Positions 27,326 to 35,912 of a DNA stretch of 64,000 bases are shown one piece after another. Under the pieces are notes generated by a model. It ran no database searches. It saw only the letters and a program-made list of their open reading frames with translations, and was not told the origin of the DNA. The stretch is from Paenibacillus aestuarii (GTDB lineage Bacteria; Bacillota; Bacilli; Paenibacillales; NBRC-103111). The DNA is taken from positions 37,266 to 101,265 of the forward strand of contig NZ_JAQFVF010000030.1 in NCBI RefSeq assembly GCF_027789125.1. Reading direction: 5' to 3'. How positions within the stretch are numbered: the stretch's first letter is position 1; every line of letters begins with the position of its first letter. The position numbers and the translations under genes are program-made.

Positions 27326-29113
27326 ATGTGGCGCTGGTTTGCCAAATCCCTGAAGCGCAAACTTTCATTACTGATTATTTTTGCGGTAGTCTTACCGCTT
27401 TTATCTACTGGCGTGGTGTCCTATCGGATCGCGACGAATGTGACGGAGGAGAAGGCGAAAGAAGCGGGCATGAACACGCTGCGGCAAATCACGGACAAGC
27501 TGGACTTCGTCATTCAGGATGTGGAGAACACGTCTATTTTTTTAATTGGGCAGCGGGACATACAGGCTTATCTCAGTACGGAGGAGCGTGACGTCAACAG
27601 CTATTCGCAAATTGTCGGGACGCTGTGGAACTTGTCTTATTCCAAAAATTACATGTCAAACATTTCTATTACGCCAAACAATGGCAATCCCCAATTGGTC
27701 ACGACTACGATCACTCAATCGGGCTTGCATGATCTTCTGGAGAAATACAGCTCGATCTATAAGTCGTCCGTGAAATGGTGGTCTCCGCTGTATGTGAACC
27801 AGACGGCAGACGGACCTAAGAAGGTCATCTCGCTGGTCAGACCGATCCGCGACGTCACGACGTTCAAAACGACCGGCACGCTGTCGATCAGCATGGATCA
27901 AGCGGAGCTATCGCGATACTTGACGGAAGCCGGCTGGGAGGAGAGCGGGTTCGTGCTGCTGCTGGATCAGAACGACAACATCATTTCTGGCGGCGATCCT
28001 GCATGGCTTGGTAAGCCGCTTGGGGACATTTACCCGGGCTTAGGCGCATTCCAGGCGCAGAGCGGCATACGCAGCTTTGAAAACGATGGTAAGCTGCATA
28101 CGGTTCTCTTTAATTCGATTCCCCGGGTGAATTGGAAGCTGGTCGGTTTCATCCCGACGCATATTTATCAGGCGCAGAATGAATACGTCTTGACCGTGAC
28201 AGCCGCCGCCATCGGGCTGGCGTTGGTCATTGCGATCATCGTCGTGCTTTACTTCCTGCAATGGGTGACCAAACCGCTGATCAAGCTGACCCACTATCTC
28301 AAGGATTTGAATCCGGAGGATACGATTCCGACTTATGAGGTGAAGAACGTGGACGAGGTGGGGCTGCTGGTCCGCAGCTATAACAAGCTGAGCGATCGGA
28401 TCGGCAGGTTGAAAGAGCAGGTGCAGATGAACGAAGCGATGAAAAAGGAAGCGGATATTATGGCGCTGCAGGCGCAGATTAACCCGCATTTTCTGTATAA
28501 CACGCTGTCCTCCATCCATTGGATCGCCTTGATGAATAAAGACAAGCAAATTGCCGAGATGGTCGGCGCGCTCAGCGATTTCCTGCGGTTCAGCTTGAAC
28601 AAGGGCGAGGAATTTTGTACAGTACAGCAGGAGATTGCTCACGTGCAAAACTACATTCACATTCAGTCAATCCGCTTCCCGGATCAGTTTGAAGTCGAGT
28701 TTTTTATCGATCCACAGATGATGTCGACCCCGATGTTGAAGCTGCTGCTGCAGCCGCTGATTGAGAACGGGCTGATTCACGGCATTCAGAAGAAGAAGGC
28801 CAAAGGCTATATTTATGTGCATGGAGAGCAGCTGGAAGATGCGATGAAATTCATTGTCGAAGATACGGGAATCGGCATCGACGACATGAAGCTGCGCGAT
28901 ATCCAGCAGCAGCTGGCTACAGCTAACCAGCAGCTTGGGCTGCTAAATAGCGCGAATGAGCCAGTACTACAGGCCAAAACCAGCTACGGCATCATTAACG
29001 TGCACCGCAGACTACTGCTCCATTATGGGCTGCAATCCGGTCTGCAAATCGAATCGACCCCAGGCGCAGGAACGCGCATTACATTTACGATACCTCATCT
29101 GAAGGGAGAGTAG
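27326..29113 (+). CDS. YesM-type sensor histidine kinase
   Basis: The protein has 595 residues. TM1 is at about 10-32, a Cache-type sensor region lies outside the membrane, TM2 is at about 287-311, then HAMP. The kinase domain has His388 in QAQINPHFLYNTLSSIHW. The HATPase motifs are QPLIENGLIHGI and DTGIGIDD. ATG 27326 follows AAGGGGG by 9 nt. The response regulator starts 5 nt after the stop, and a CUT1 importer follows, so the pair probably controls that importer. Unlike the two other pairs here, no orphan binding protein accompanies it. Confidence 0.92.
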   Translation: MWRWFAKSLKRKLSLLIIFAVVLPLLSTGVVSYRIATNVTEEKAKEAGMNTLRQITDKLDFVIQDVENTSIFLIGQRDIQAYLSTEERDVNSYSQIVGTLWNLSYSKNYMSNISITPNNGNPQLVTTTITQSGLHDLLEKYSSIYKSSVKWWSPLYVNQTADGPKKVISLVRPIRDVTTFKTTGTLSISMDQAELSRYLTEAGWEESGFVLLLDQNDNIISGGDPAWLGKPLGDIYPGLGAFQAQSGIRSFENDGKLHTVLFNSIPRVNWKLVGFIPTHIYQAQNEYVLTVTAAAIGLALVIAIIVVLYFLQWVTKPLIKLTHYLKDLNPEDTIPTYEVKNVDEVGLLVRSYNKLSDRIGRLKEQVQMNEAMKKEADIMALQAQINPHFLYNTLSSIHWIALMNKDKQIAEMVGALSDFLRFSLNKGEEFCTVQQEIAHVQNYIHIQSIRFPDQFEVEFFIDPQMMSTPMLKLLLQPLIENGLIHGIQKKKAKGYIYVHGEQLEDAMKFIVEDTGIGIDDMKLRDIQQQLATANQQLGLLNSANEPVLQAKTSYGIINVHRRLLLHYGLQSGLQIESTPGAGTRITFTIPHLKGE

Positions 29114-29118
29114 GCGAA

Positions 29119-30678
29119 ATGAAAATCATGATTGTCGATGACGAAGTCATCATTCGAAGAGGCTTATGTACGGTCATCGACTGGAAGGAATTGGGCCTGG
29201 AGCTGCTGCCCCCGGCGGAATCGGCGGAGGAGGCGTTAGAGCGCATCCCGCTGGAGAAGCCGCACATTTTGCTGACGGATATCCGCATGTCCGGGATGGA
29301 CGGGATTGAGCTCGCGCGCAAGGTGGGTGAGCTGCTACCGGATACGGAGATCATCATTCTCACGGGGTATGATGATTTCGGCTATGCGCAGCAAGCGCTG
29401 CGTGAGGGCGTCACCGACTATCTGCTGAAGACGAGCCGGCCGGAAGAGATTATTAAAGCAGCGATGAAAGCAAAGCAGAATGTGATGGATAAATGGGAGC
29501 TGATTAAACAGGATCACAGGCAGCAAGCTGCACTGCGCCATCAATGGCTGGAGCGCTTGCTGCAGGGCAGTCTGCAAGACGATCCTATGGCGCAAAGCCA
29601 GCTTAGCGACTGGTTTCAGCGGAGCCACATCAACAGGGAGCCGGGGTCCGGTTGCGTGGCTGCGATGCAGGTTTTATTGATTGCGGCTTCGGGTTGGGGA
29701 GAGGCGCCATTCACCGGGCTTCTGCAGGGAGCGGTGGAAAATATCCTCGTCGAGCTGCTTCCTTGCGTCTCCCTGATGCATCAGGATTACTTGCTCCTTA
29801 TTGTGCGGCATGAGGCGGGTTTTACCGATGAGGAAGGGCTGAAGCGCGCCTTGAAGCGTGTGACCGATACGCTCAAGTGTTCGATTTTCGCTGCGCTGGG
29901 CACCATAGTGTCCAGCGAAGAACAATTGCAGGACTCTTACCGCATAGCGAAAGAAGTGTTCAGTTATCAGGGGCTGCTGGGCACACAGGGTGTGTTCACG
30001 CAGGCCGATATCGAGGTGCGCAGCGGAAGCCGCAGCGTGTGCTCGGATAAGGAAGAGGCGGAGCTGACGGCGATTCTGATGAGCGACAATGCGACCGAGC
30101 TGCGCCATTGGGTCAATCACAAGGTGCGGATGCAGCTTGAGGACACCGCGGCGACGCCGCAGACGGTGCAGGGCTACTTGCAATCGCTGATGATTGCCGG
30201 GCACCGCTGGCTGGAGCGTGCCCGTTCCTCGCGGCAGGAAGCCGTCGCGACGGAGGCGCCGCCAGTCATTACGCTGGAAGGACGGCCGGAAGATGAGGTG
30301 TTCAAGGCGCTCATGACCATCATGTCCAGCTTCCATCAAGGATTGGAGCACAATCGGTATGCCTATGTGCATAAAGCAGTTGCTTATATTCGCGACAATT
30401 TGGATCAAGCGATTTCTTTGCAGCAGGTGGCCGGTTTCGTGCATGTGAATCCGAACCATTTTAGCGAGGTATTTAAACGGGAAACAGGGTATACCTATAT
30501 TGAGTTTGTTACTAAGGAACGGATGAAACGGGCGATTGAAATTCTCCAAAGCACGCAAGCCAAAGTCAGCGATGTAGCCAGACGGGTCGGCTATGAGGAT
30601 ATCAAATACTTCACCCAGCAGTTTAAAAAGCATACCGGTCAAACCCCTTCGGAATTCCGTCAGGGCAGCAAAGACTGA
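29119..30678 (+). CDS. YesN-type response regulator (REC, central domain, AraC HTH)
   Basis: The protein has 519 residues. The receiver domain has Asp54 in ILLTDIRMSG. In the region where the other two regulators read Y(I/V)LKPF, it reads YLLKTSRPEE, so the usual Pro-Phe after the Lys is absent. The AraC-type HTH covers about 415-515 and ends TGQTPSEFRQGSKD. It is transcribed with the kinase before it and is expected to activate the binding-protein gene at 30820. Confidence 0.92.
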   Translation: MKIMIVDDEVIIRRGLCTVIDWKELGLELLPPAESAEEALERIPLEKPHILLTDIRMSGMDGIELARKVGELLPDTEIIILTGYDDFGYAQQALREGVTDYLLKTSRPEEIIKAAMKAKQNVMDKWELIKQDHRQQAALRHQWLERLLQGSLQDDPMAQSQLSDWFQRSHINREPGSGCVAAMQVLLIAASGWGEAPFTGLLQGAVENILVELLPCVSLMHQDYLLLIVRHEAGFTDEEGLKRALKRVTDTLKCSIFAALGTIVSSEEQLQDSYRIAKEVFSYQGLLGTQGVFTQADIEVRSGSRSVCSDKEEAELTAILMSDNATELRHWVNHKVRMQLEDTAATPQTVQGYLQSLMIAGHRWLERARSSRQEAVATEAPPVITLEGRPEDEVFKALMTIMSSFHQGLEHNRYAYVHKAVAYIRDNLDQAISLQQVAGFVHVNPNHFSEVFKRETGYTYIEFVTKERMKRAIEILQSTQAKVSDVARRVGYEDIKYFTQQFKKHTGQTPSEFRQGSKD

Positions 30679-30819
30679 AAAATGACCCCCTGTGCGCCGA
30701 AGGATCTCCCGTTCCTCCTCTTCCGTTTGTCCCCTATACTGAACAAGTAACTAGTTGCAATTTCATCTGCGAACGTGAGATGGACATTGTCAACATAGAG
30801 ATGAGGAGGGTTCGACTAA

Positions 30820-32160
30820 ATGAAAAAATCTTTTGTCGTTACAATGGCAGCAGCCTTATCATTATCCTTGCTTGCTGGCTGTGGAGCAGGTGGTGCAGAC
30901 AATGCTAGCGGCGGCGCAGCTCCGAAAGCGGATGCAGGCAAAGCCGGGGAAAAAGTAAAACTTTCGATTTGGCACAACTACACGGGCGAGGATCTTCGCG
31001 CGAAAACGATGCGTTCCTTGATCGATCAATATAAAAAAGACCATCCAAACGTTGAGCTTGATGTACAGGGAATTCCACCCGATGGCTACCGCCCACGTTT
31101 GAAAACGGTAGCAGCGGCTAACGAGATGCCGGACCTGTTCGTGATGTGGCCAGGCGTGATGACGAAAGAGTTCGTCAGCGGCGACCTGCTGCAACCAATC
31201 AATGAGCTGCTGGACAGCAAACAAGAATGGAAAAACAACTTCATGCCAGGCTCTTTCGATGACTTTACTATCGATGGCAAGACGTACAGCGCACCAATGG
31301 CACTTTCTCCAACTTCGATCTTGTTCTACAACAAAGAGATTTTCAACAAATACAACGTCCAACCGCCAAAAACATGGGATGACATGATGAAGCTGGTAGA
31401 TACGTTCAAGAAAAACAATGTAACCCCGATCGCGCTGGGTAACAAAGCGGCATGGGTCGCACAATCCAGCATTTTGAGCTCCTTGGCTGACCGTGTGACA
31501 GGTACGGACTGGTTCCTGAAAGCGGTCGAACAGAACGGTGCGAAATTCACGGATCCTGAGTTCGTGCAATCGCTGACTTACCTGCAGCAGCTTGGCAAAG
31601 CAGGCGCTTTCCAAGATGGCTTCAACAGCATCGACAATACGCAAATGGAACAAATGTTCGCGCAAGGCAAAGCGGCTATGATGATCGACGGCGGCTGGGC
31701 ATTGACGAACTTGGCGGCTAACGCTTCCAAAGAAGCTTTGGCTAACATGGCGGTAACGGTACTGCCTTCCATGCCTAACGGTAAAGGCGATCCGAACACA
31801 TTGGCAGGCGTAGTGGGTACAGGCTTAGGAATGAGCAAAAAAGTAGCAGGCGCGCAGAAGCAAGCGGCTTACGATTTGATCTATGCGCTATCAGGACCTG
31901 AAGCGCAAAAAGCGATCCTGGACGGCAACAACCTGGTCAGCTATAAAGCGGAACTGGATACGACCAAAGCATCCCCGATCTTTGCAGAAGTGTACAAAAT
32001 GATGGGTACTGTGAAGAGAACGCCGGTATACGACGGCAAATTGAGCTCCTCTGCAGCGGATGTCGTGAACAACGGTCTGCAAGAGTTGCTGATGGGCGGC
32101 AAGCCGGAAGACATCGCGAAGAAAATTCAAGATGCAGCGGCCAAAGCTGTTGGCAAATAA
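30820..32160 (+). CDS. CUT1-family sugar-binding lipoprotein (ABC importer)
   Basis: The 446-residue protein has a lipoprotein signal (TMAAALSLSLLAGC, lipobox Cys about residue 21), a Gly/Ala linker and a family 1 binding fold (KLSIWHNYTGEDLR, MPDLFVMWPGVMTKEF, GKAAMMIDGGWALTN). It starts 9 nt after GAGGAGGG. Codon use is even and resembles mglB, suggesting strong expression on induction. The two permeases follow after a partial terminator. The ligand is unknown. Confidence 0.92.
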   Translation: MKKSFVVTMAAALSLSLLAGCGAGGADNASGGAAPKADAGKAGEKVKLSIWHNYTGEDLRAKTMRSLIDQYKKDHPNVELDVQGIPPDGYRPRLKTVAAANEMPDLFVMWPGVMTKEFVSGDLLQPINELLDSKQEWKNNFMPGSFDDFTIDGKTYSAPMALSPTSILFYNKEIFNKYNVQPPKTWDDMMKLVDTFKKNNVTPIALGNKAAWVAQSSILSSLADRVTGTDWFLKAVEQNGAKFTDPEFVQSLTYLQQLGKAGAFQDGFNSIDNTQMEQMFAQGKAAMMIDGGWALTNLAANASKEALANMAVTVLPSMPNGKGDPNTLAGVVGTGLGMSKKVAGAQKQAAYDLIYALSGPEAQKAILDGNNLVSYKAELDTTKASPIFAEVYKMMGTVKRTPVYDGKLSSSAADVVNNGLQELLMGGKPEDIAKKIQDAAAKAVGK

Positions 32161-32178
32161 GAAATGATCCGAAGGACT

Positions 32179-32211
32179 CCAGCCGGAAAGTTTGGGCTGG
32201 GGCCCTTTTTT
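32179..32211 (+). terminator. Partial terminator between binding protein and permease
   Basis: CCAGCC (32179-32184) pairs with the GGCTGG that ends at 32200, followed by GGCCC and six T. The short stem suggests partial termination, which would give more binding protein than permease. Confidence 0.6.
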
Positions 32212-32236
32212 CAAAAATAAGAGCAGGAGGGGAATT

Positions 32237-33112
32237 ATGACAAAGGCCAGCAGAATTACCGGCTTCATCACGATAGGGCTCGTTCCGGCATTGGTGCTTT
32301 ATCTGTTATTCGTCATTGTGCCGATCTTCTGGTCGGCGTATTACGGCTTCTTCGATTGGAAAGGGATCGGCGCCGCCAAGTTTATCGGGCTCGCTAACTA
32401 CGCGGAGGTCATCAAAGATCCGATTTTCTGGAAAGCTTTTAAAAATAACATGCTCGTCGTTGTCGCGTCCGTATTCGGCCAAGTGCCGATTGCGATGATC
32501 TTGGCGCTGCTCTTGATGCGCAGCACGCTGTTTCAGCGGATGATCCGTGCGTCTGTTTTTATGCCGATGGTTCTATCCTCGGTCGTTGTCGGGATTATTT
32601 GGGGATATATTTATCACCCGCAGATTGGTATTTTGAATTTTATGCTCGATGGCATTGGACTTGAAAGTTGGAAAAAAGCGTGGCTCTCCGATCCGAAAAT
32701 ATCGATGTACGCGCTTATGGTGCCGATCATCTGGAATTATATTGGTCCTTACATGATTATGTTTATTGCCGCCCTGCAAAACATTTCGCCTGAGGTTGAA
32801 GATGCCTCCAAGCTTGACGGTGTCGGACCTGTGCGGAAGCTGTTCGCCATCACACTGCCGATGATTTGGGATACGGTGAAAGTCGCGATCGTGCTTTGTA
32901 TTTCGGGCAGCTTGAAAGCGTTCGATCTCATCTACGTGATGACAGGCGGCGGTCCGGCGCATTCCACCGAGCTCTTGGCTTCATACATGTACAACAGCAC
33001 GTTCAATGTGTACCGCTTCGGTTTCGGTAGTGCGATTTCAACAGCGATTATTATTCTGAGCCTCATCCTGATTGCCGGAAGCCAATATCTGATGAAGCGC
33101 GATTACCGTTAG
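32237..33112 (+). CDS. ABC sugar permease, MalF-like (CUT1)
   Basis: The 291-residue protein has six predicted membrane helices and an EAA loop, SPEVEDASKLDGVGPVRKLF, near residues 190-210. ATG 32237 follows GCAGGAGGGG. It pairs with the next permease. No ATPase gene is present in this operon. Confidence 0.92.
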   Translation: MTKASRITGFITIGLVPALVLYLLFVIVPIFWSAYYGFFDWKGIGAAKFIGLANYAEVIKDPIFWKAFKNNMLVVVASVFGQVPIAMILALLLMRSTLFQRMIRASVFMPMVLSSVVVGIIWGYIYHPQIGILNFMLDGIGLESWKKAWLSDPKISMYALMVPIIWNYIGPYMIMFIAALQNISPEVEDASKLDGVGPVRKLFAITLPMIWDTVKVAIVLCISGSLKAFDLIYVMTGGGPAHSTELLASYMYNSTFNVYRFGFGSAISTAIIILSLILIAGSQYLMKRDYR

Positions 33113-33125
33113 GAGGACGACATCC

Positions 33126-34004
33126 ATGAATCAAGTTGTACTGCCGCAGGCCGGACTATCATCAGCTGGAAGCAACAAGTCGAAGAAGATTTGGCTCAAG
33201 GGTATCAAAAATGTGTTCTTGACCGTCTACGCGCTTGTTACTCTGTATCCGCTAATCTGGTTGTTTATCAGTGCGTTTAAGTCGAACGAAGAGTTTTATT
33301 CGCGGCCGTTTTTGCTGCCGACGGTTTGGAAATGGGATAACATTGTCCGTGCCTGGAAAGTTTCCGGGATGGGGCTGTCCCTATGGAATTCAACGGTCGT
33401 GACTGTTCTTTCGCTGGTGCTGACACTGGTGATTGGTGCGCTTGCCGCTTATATTTTGTCGCGTTTTAATTTTCGCTTGAAGCCGTTCTTCATGGGCTTG
33501 TTCTTGCTCGGCATGCTCATTCCGGTTCACAGCACGTTGGTGCCCTTGTTTATTCTGATGAAAAAAATCGGAATACTGAATACCTATGCGGCGCTGATCA
33601 TGCCTTACACGGCGTTCGAGCTGCCGCTGGCTATTTTCGTGCTCGCAGCGTATCTCGTCACCATTCCGAAAGAAATCGAGGAAGCGGCGCTGATTGACGG
33701 AACCGGCTACTGGGGTATCTTCTTCCGGATGATGATGCCGCTGAGCATGCCGGCGCTGTCGACGGTTGCGATTTTAGGGTTTTTACGGTTTTGGAACGAC
33801 TTCGCTTTTGCGCTTGTTTTTATCAGCAAGCCGGCGCTCAAAACCGTTCCGTTGAGCTTGTCCGCATTTGCCACGGGCTACATGACGGACTATGAGCTCA
33901 CCATGGCGGCACTGGCCATTGCGGTGCTGCCCACGATCATCGTGTTCCTGCTGTTCCAGGAACAGATCATGAAAGGCATGACGGCAGGCGCCGTCAAGGG
34001 GTAG
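33126..34004 (+). CDS. ABC sugar permease, MalG-like (CUT1)
   Basis: The 292-residue protein has six predicted helices and an EAA loop, TIPKEIEEAALIDGTGYWGI, near residues 178-198. It ends MKGMTAGAVKG. It starts 8 nt after AGGAGG and 13 nt after the first permease. A large hairpin ends the operon. Confidence 0.92.
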   Translation: MNQVVLPQAGLSSAGSNKSKKIWLKGIKNVFLTVYALVTLYPLIWLFISAFKSNEEFYSRPFLLPTVWKWDNIVRAWKVSGMGLSLWNSTVVTVLSLVLTLVIGALAAYILSRFNFRLKPFFMGLFLLGMLIPVHSTLVPLFILMKKIGILNTYAALIMPYTAFELPLAIFVLAAYLVTIPKEIEEAALIDGTGYWGIFFRMMMPLSMPALSTVAILGFLRFWNDFAFALVFISKPALKTVPLSLSAFATGYMTDYELTMAALAIAVLPTIIVFLLFQEQIMKGMTAGAVKG

Positions 34005-34011
34005 TTGCTGG

Positions 34012-34100
34012 AAACCAGGCGTCCTATGTGAACTGGACCCTTCATGTTAGGCATAACTAACATGAAGGGCCAGTTCACCTTTGGGGCGGCTGGTTTTTTT
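34012..34100 (+). terminator. Terminator with an inserted 22-bp inverted repeat
   Basis: AAACCAG (34012-34018) can pair with CTGGTTT (34090-34096), followed by more T to 34100. Inside lies a nearly perfect inverted repeat: arms 34028-34050 and 34057-34078 with one bulged A and a 6-nt loop. The outer part looks like an ordinary terminator, and the inner arms look like an insertion or an extended stem. Confidence 0.7.
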
Positions 34101-34216
34101 GTTTGTGCGCGGGGGGGCGGGGGGGCCTCTGCATGTCCTCGTATCTCCGTGTCTCCTTGTACCGCCGCACTTTCATATCCCCAGTGCGCCCGTCCCCTTT
34201 CTATCAATACATGTAG

Positions 34217-34510
34217 TAGTCCGGATTTGCCCAATTACGTGAAGCTGAGCGCGCGTAGGTGGAGCTATAGTCCGGCTTTGCCCAATTGCAGCTTGTTTTT
34301 TGGCGCGTGCGGGCGACATGGGCGGCTGCAGTCCGGCAAAATCGGACTACAGCGCGCAACCCCATGCCAAAGACGTCAGCAATTGGGTTTTTCCGGACTA
34401 TAGCGTAGGGGGCGCCCGCAATGGGGGAAGTGCCATTAGCGGAAGTGTAGTTCCGCAAAAGATCGGTTTTGTGGCTGCACGGCGCGAATAGCGGAAGAAG
34501 AGTTCCGCTA
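34217..34510. repeat. Cluster of palindromic intergenic repeats of two families
   Basis: The gap 34005-34811 has no credible gene. Family A: TAGTCCGGATTTGCCCAATTA (34217-34237), TAGTCCGGCTTTGCCCAATTG with one letter fewer shown here (34268-34287), a self-paired GTCCG-CGGAC hairpin (34331-34347), and an inverted copy reading CAATTGGG to GGACTATAG (34380-34403). Family B: AGCGGAA/TTCCGC hairpins at 34438-34456 and 34489-34510, the second extending to TAGCGGAA/TTCCGCTA. A related AGTCCGG/CCGACT element is at 46982-47000. They behave like REP-type dispersed elements. The flanking 34101-34200 and 34511-34670 show only GC-rich sequence. Confidence 0.65.
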
Positions 34511-34676
34511 ACGCTGACACGGTCGCCTTTGCCACTCCCCGTGCAAGACGCGCCTCCGCCCTCGCGCTCCGTGTGATTTCCCCCCTTTTTGGGGAAGCTA
34601 CTCAGGGAGCTGCGGCACCTGGGAATTCGGCGCATTTCGCTGCCTCACTCGCCCTCAAAATCCCAGGACCAAACAT

Positions 34677-34735
34677 TATAACGTTATATTTACTTGGATA
34701 TGAATTTATGATATCTTAACTTTATAACGTTATAA
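34677..34735. promoter_or_regulatory. Two palindromic operators before the glucosaminate-type operon
   Basis: TATAACGTTATA (34677-34688) and TTATAACGTTATAA (34722-34735) share a 12-nt palindrome and are centred 46 nt apart. They precede the amidohydrolase gene by about 75 nt. The operon encodes a GntR-type regulator, which is the likely ligand. Confidence 0.65.
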
Positions 34736-34811
34736 CTTAATGAACGATAAAACATTCGAATAATTGCTTCATGAAAGCGCATTTAATCGAGTTACGGAAA
34801 AGGTGAACAAC

Positions 34812-35912
34812 ATGAATGAACGGTTCGTTTTGCGCAATGTCAGACGCGTAAATGAAGAGTTGGTGGATATTGTCATCGAAGATGGGCACATTGCCGAGCT
34901 CGAAGAAGCGGGCAAGGGAGTTGGCGCGCAAGCGATCGATGGCTCCGGCCTGTACGTGTCGAGCGGCTGGATCGATCTGCACGTCCACGCATTTCCTGAA
35001 TTCGATCCATACGGCGATGAAATCGACGAGATCGGTGTCAAGCAAGGCGTGACCACCATCGTGGATGCCGGAAGCTGCGGATCGGATCGGATCGCAGACC
35101 TTGCCGCCAGCAGGGAGCAGGCGAGCACCAATTTATTCGCGCTTTTGAACATTTCCCGCATTGGATTGAAACGTATCGACGAGCTCTCTGATCTGTCCTG
35201 GATCGACAGCGAGCAGGTGAAACAAGCCGTCAGAGCGCATCAAGACTTCATCGTCGGGCTGAAAGCCCGGATTAGCAAAAGCGTAGTCCGCGAAAGCGGC
35301 ATCGAACCGCTGCGGATGGCGCGCGAGCTTTCCCGTGAAACTTCACTGCCCGTGATGGTTCATATCGGCTCCGGCCCGCCGGATATTAACGACATCGTGC
35401 CGCTTCTTGCACCGAACGATGTGATCACCCACTATTTGAACGGCAAAGCCAATAATCTGTTTGACAGTGAGGGGCGTCCGCTGGAAGTTTTGACTGATGC
35501 GATTGCCCGCGGCGTGAAGCTCGATGTCGGCCATGGCACGGCCAGCTTCTCCTTCAAAGTGGCGGAAGCGGCCAAGCGGCACAACATCCGCTTTAATACG
35601 ATCAGCACGGATATTTACCGCGGCAACCGGTTGAACGGCCCAGTGCACAGCATGTCGCACGTGCTTTCGAAGTTTCTTTACCTCGGTTACACGCTGGAGG
35701 AGATCATTGCGGCAGTGACGAATCGTCCCGCTGCATGGCTGGGCAAGCCTGAACTTGGCCGGATTCAAGCAGGAGATGAAGCGAATCTGACGCTGTTCAC
35801 GGTAACGGATGAGCCGACGACGTTTGTAGATTCCGAAGGGGATACAAGACTCGGCAGCCAACGAATTGAAGCAAAGGGAGTGTTTGTACATGGCAAGTTC
35901 ATTGAATGCTAA
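34812..35912 (+). CDS. Amidohydrolase/deacetylase (EF_0837 type) of a glucosaminate-like operon
   Basis: The 366-residue protein is a cyclic amidohydrolase (dihydroorotase-like) with the metal motif DLHVHAFPE near residues 56-64. Later features are a Lys candidate for carboxylation in GLKARISK, His in MVHIGSGP and DVGHGTASF. This family travels with the two enzymes that follow. It could remove an N-acyl group from an N-acyl-glucosaminate or open a related amide, so that the ammonia-lyase gets its amine substrate. The precise substrate is unknown. ATG 34812 follows AAAAGGTG by 7 nt. It is the first gene after the paired palindromes. Confidence 0.8.
   Translation: MNERFVLRNVRRVNEELVDIVIEDGHIAELEEAGKGVGAQAIDGSGLYVSSGWIDLHVHAFPEFDPYGDEIDEIGVKQGVTTIVDAGSCGSDRIADLAASREQASTNLFALLNISRIGLKRIDELSDLSWIDSEQVKQAVRAHQDFIVGLKARISKSVVRESGIEPLRMARELSRETSLPVMVHIGSGPPDINDIVPLLAPNDVITHYLNGKANNLFDSEGRPLEVLTDAIARGVKLDVGHGTASFSFKVAEAAKRHNIRFNTISTDIYRGNRLNGPVHSMSHVLSKFLYLGYTLEEIIAAVTNRPAAWLGKPELGRIQAGDEANLTLFTVTDEPTTFVDSEGDTRLGSQRIEAKGVFVHGKFIEC

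Noticed and set aside
34044..34635. Several frames of 60-143 codons in the 34.0-34.8 kb gap
   Set aside because: They cross palindromic repeats, lack domains and have biased composition. The region is better explained as repeat sequence.
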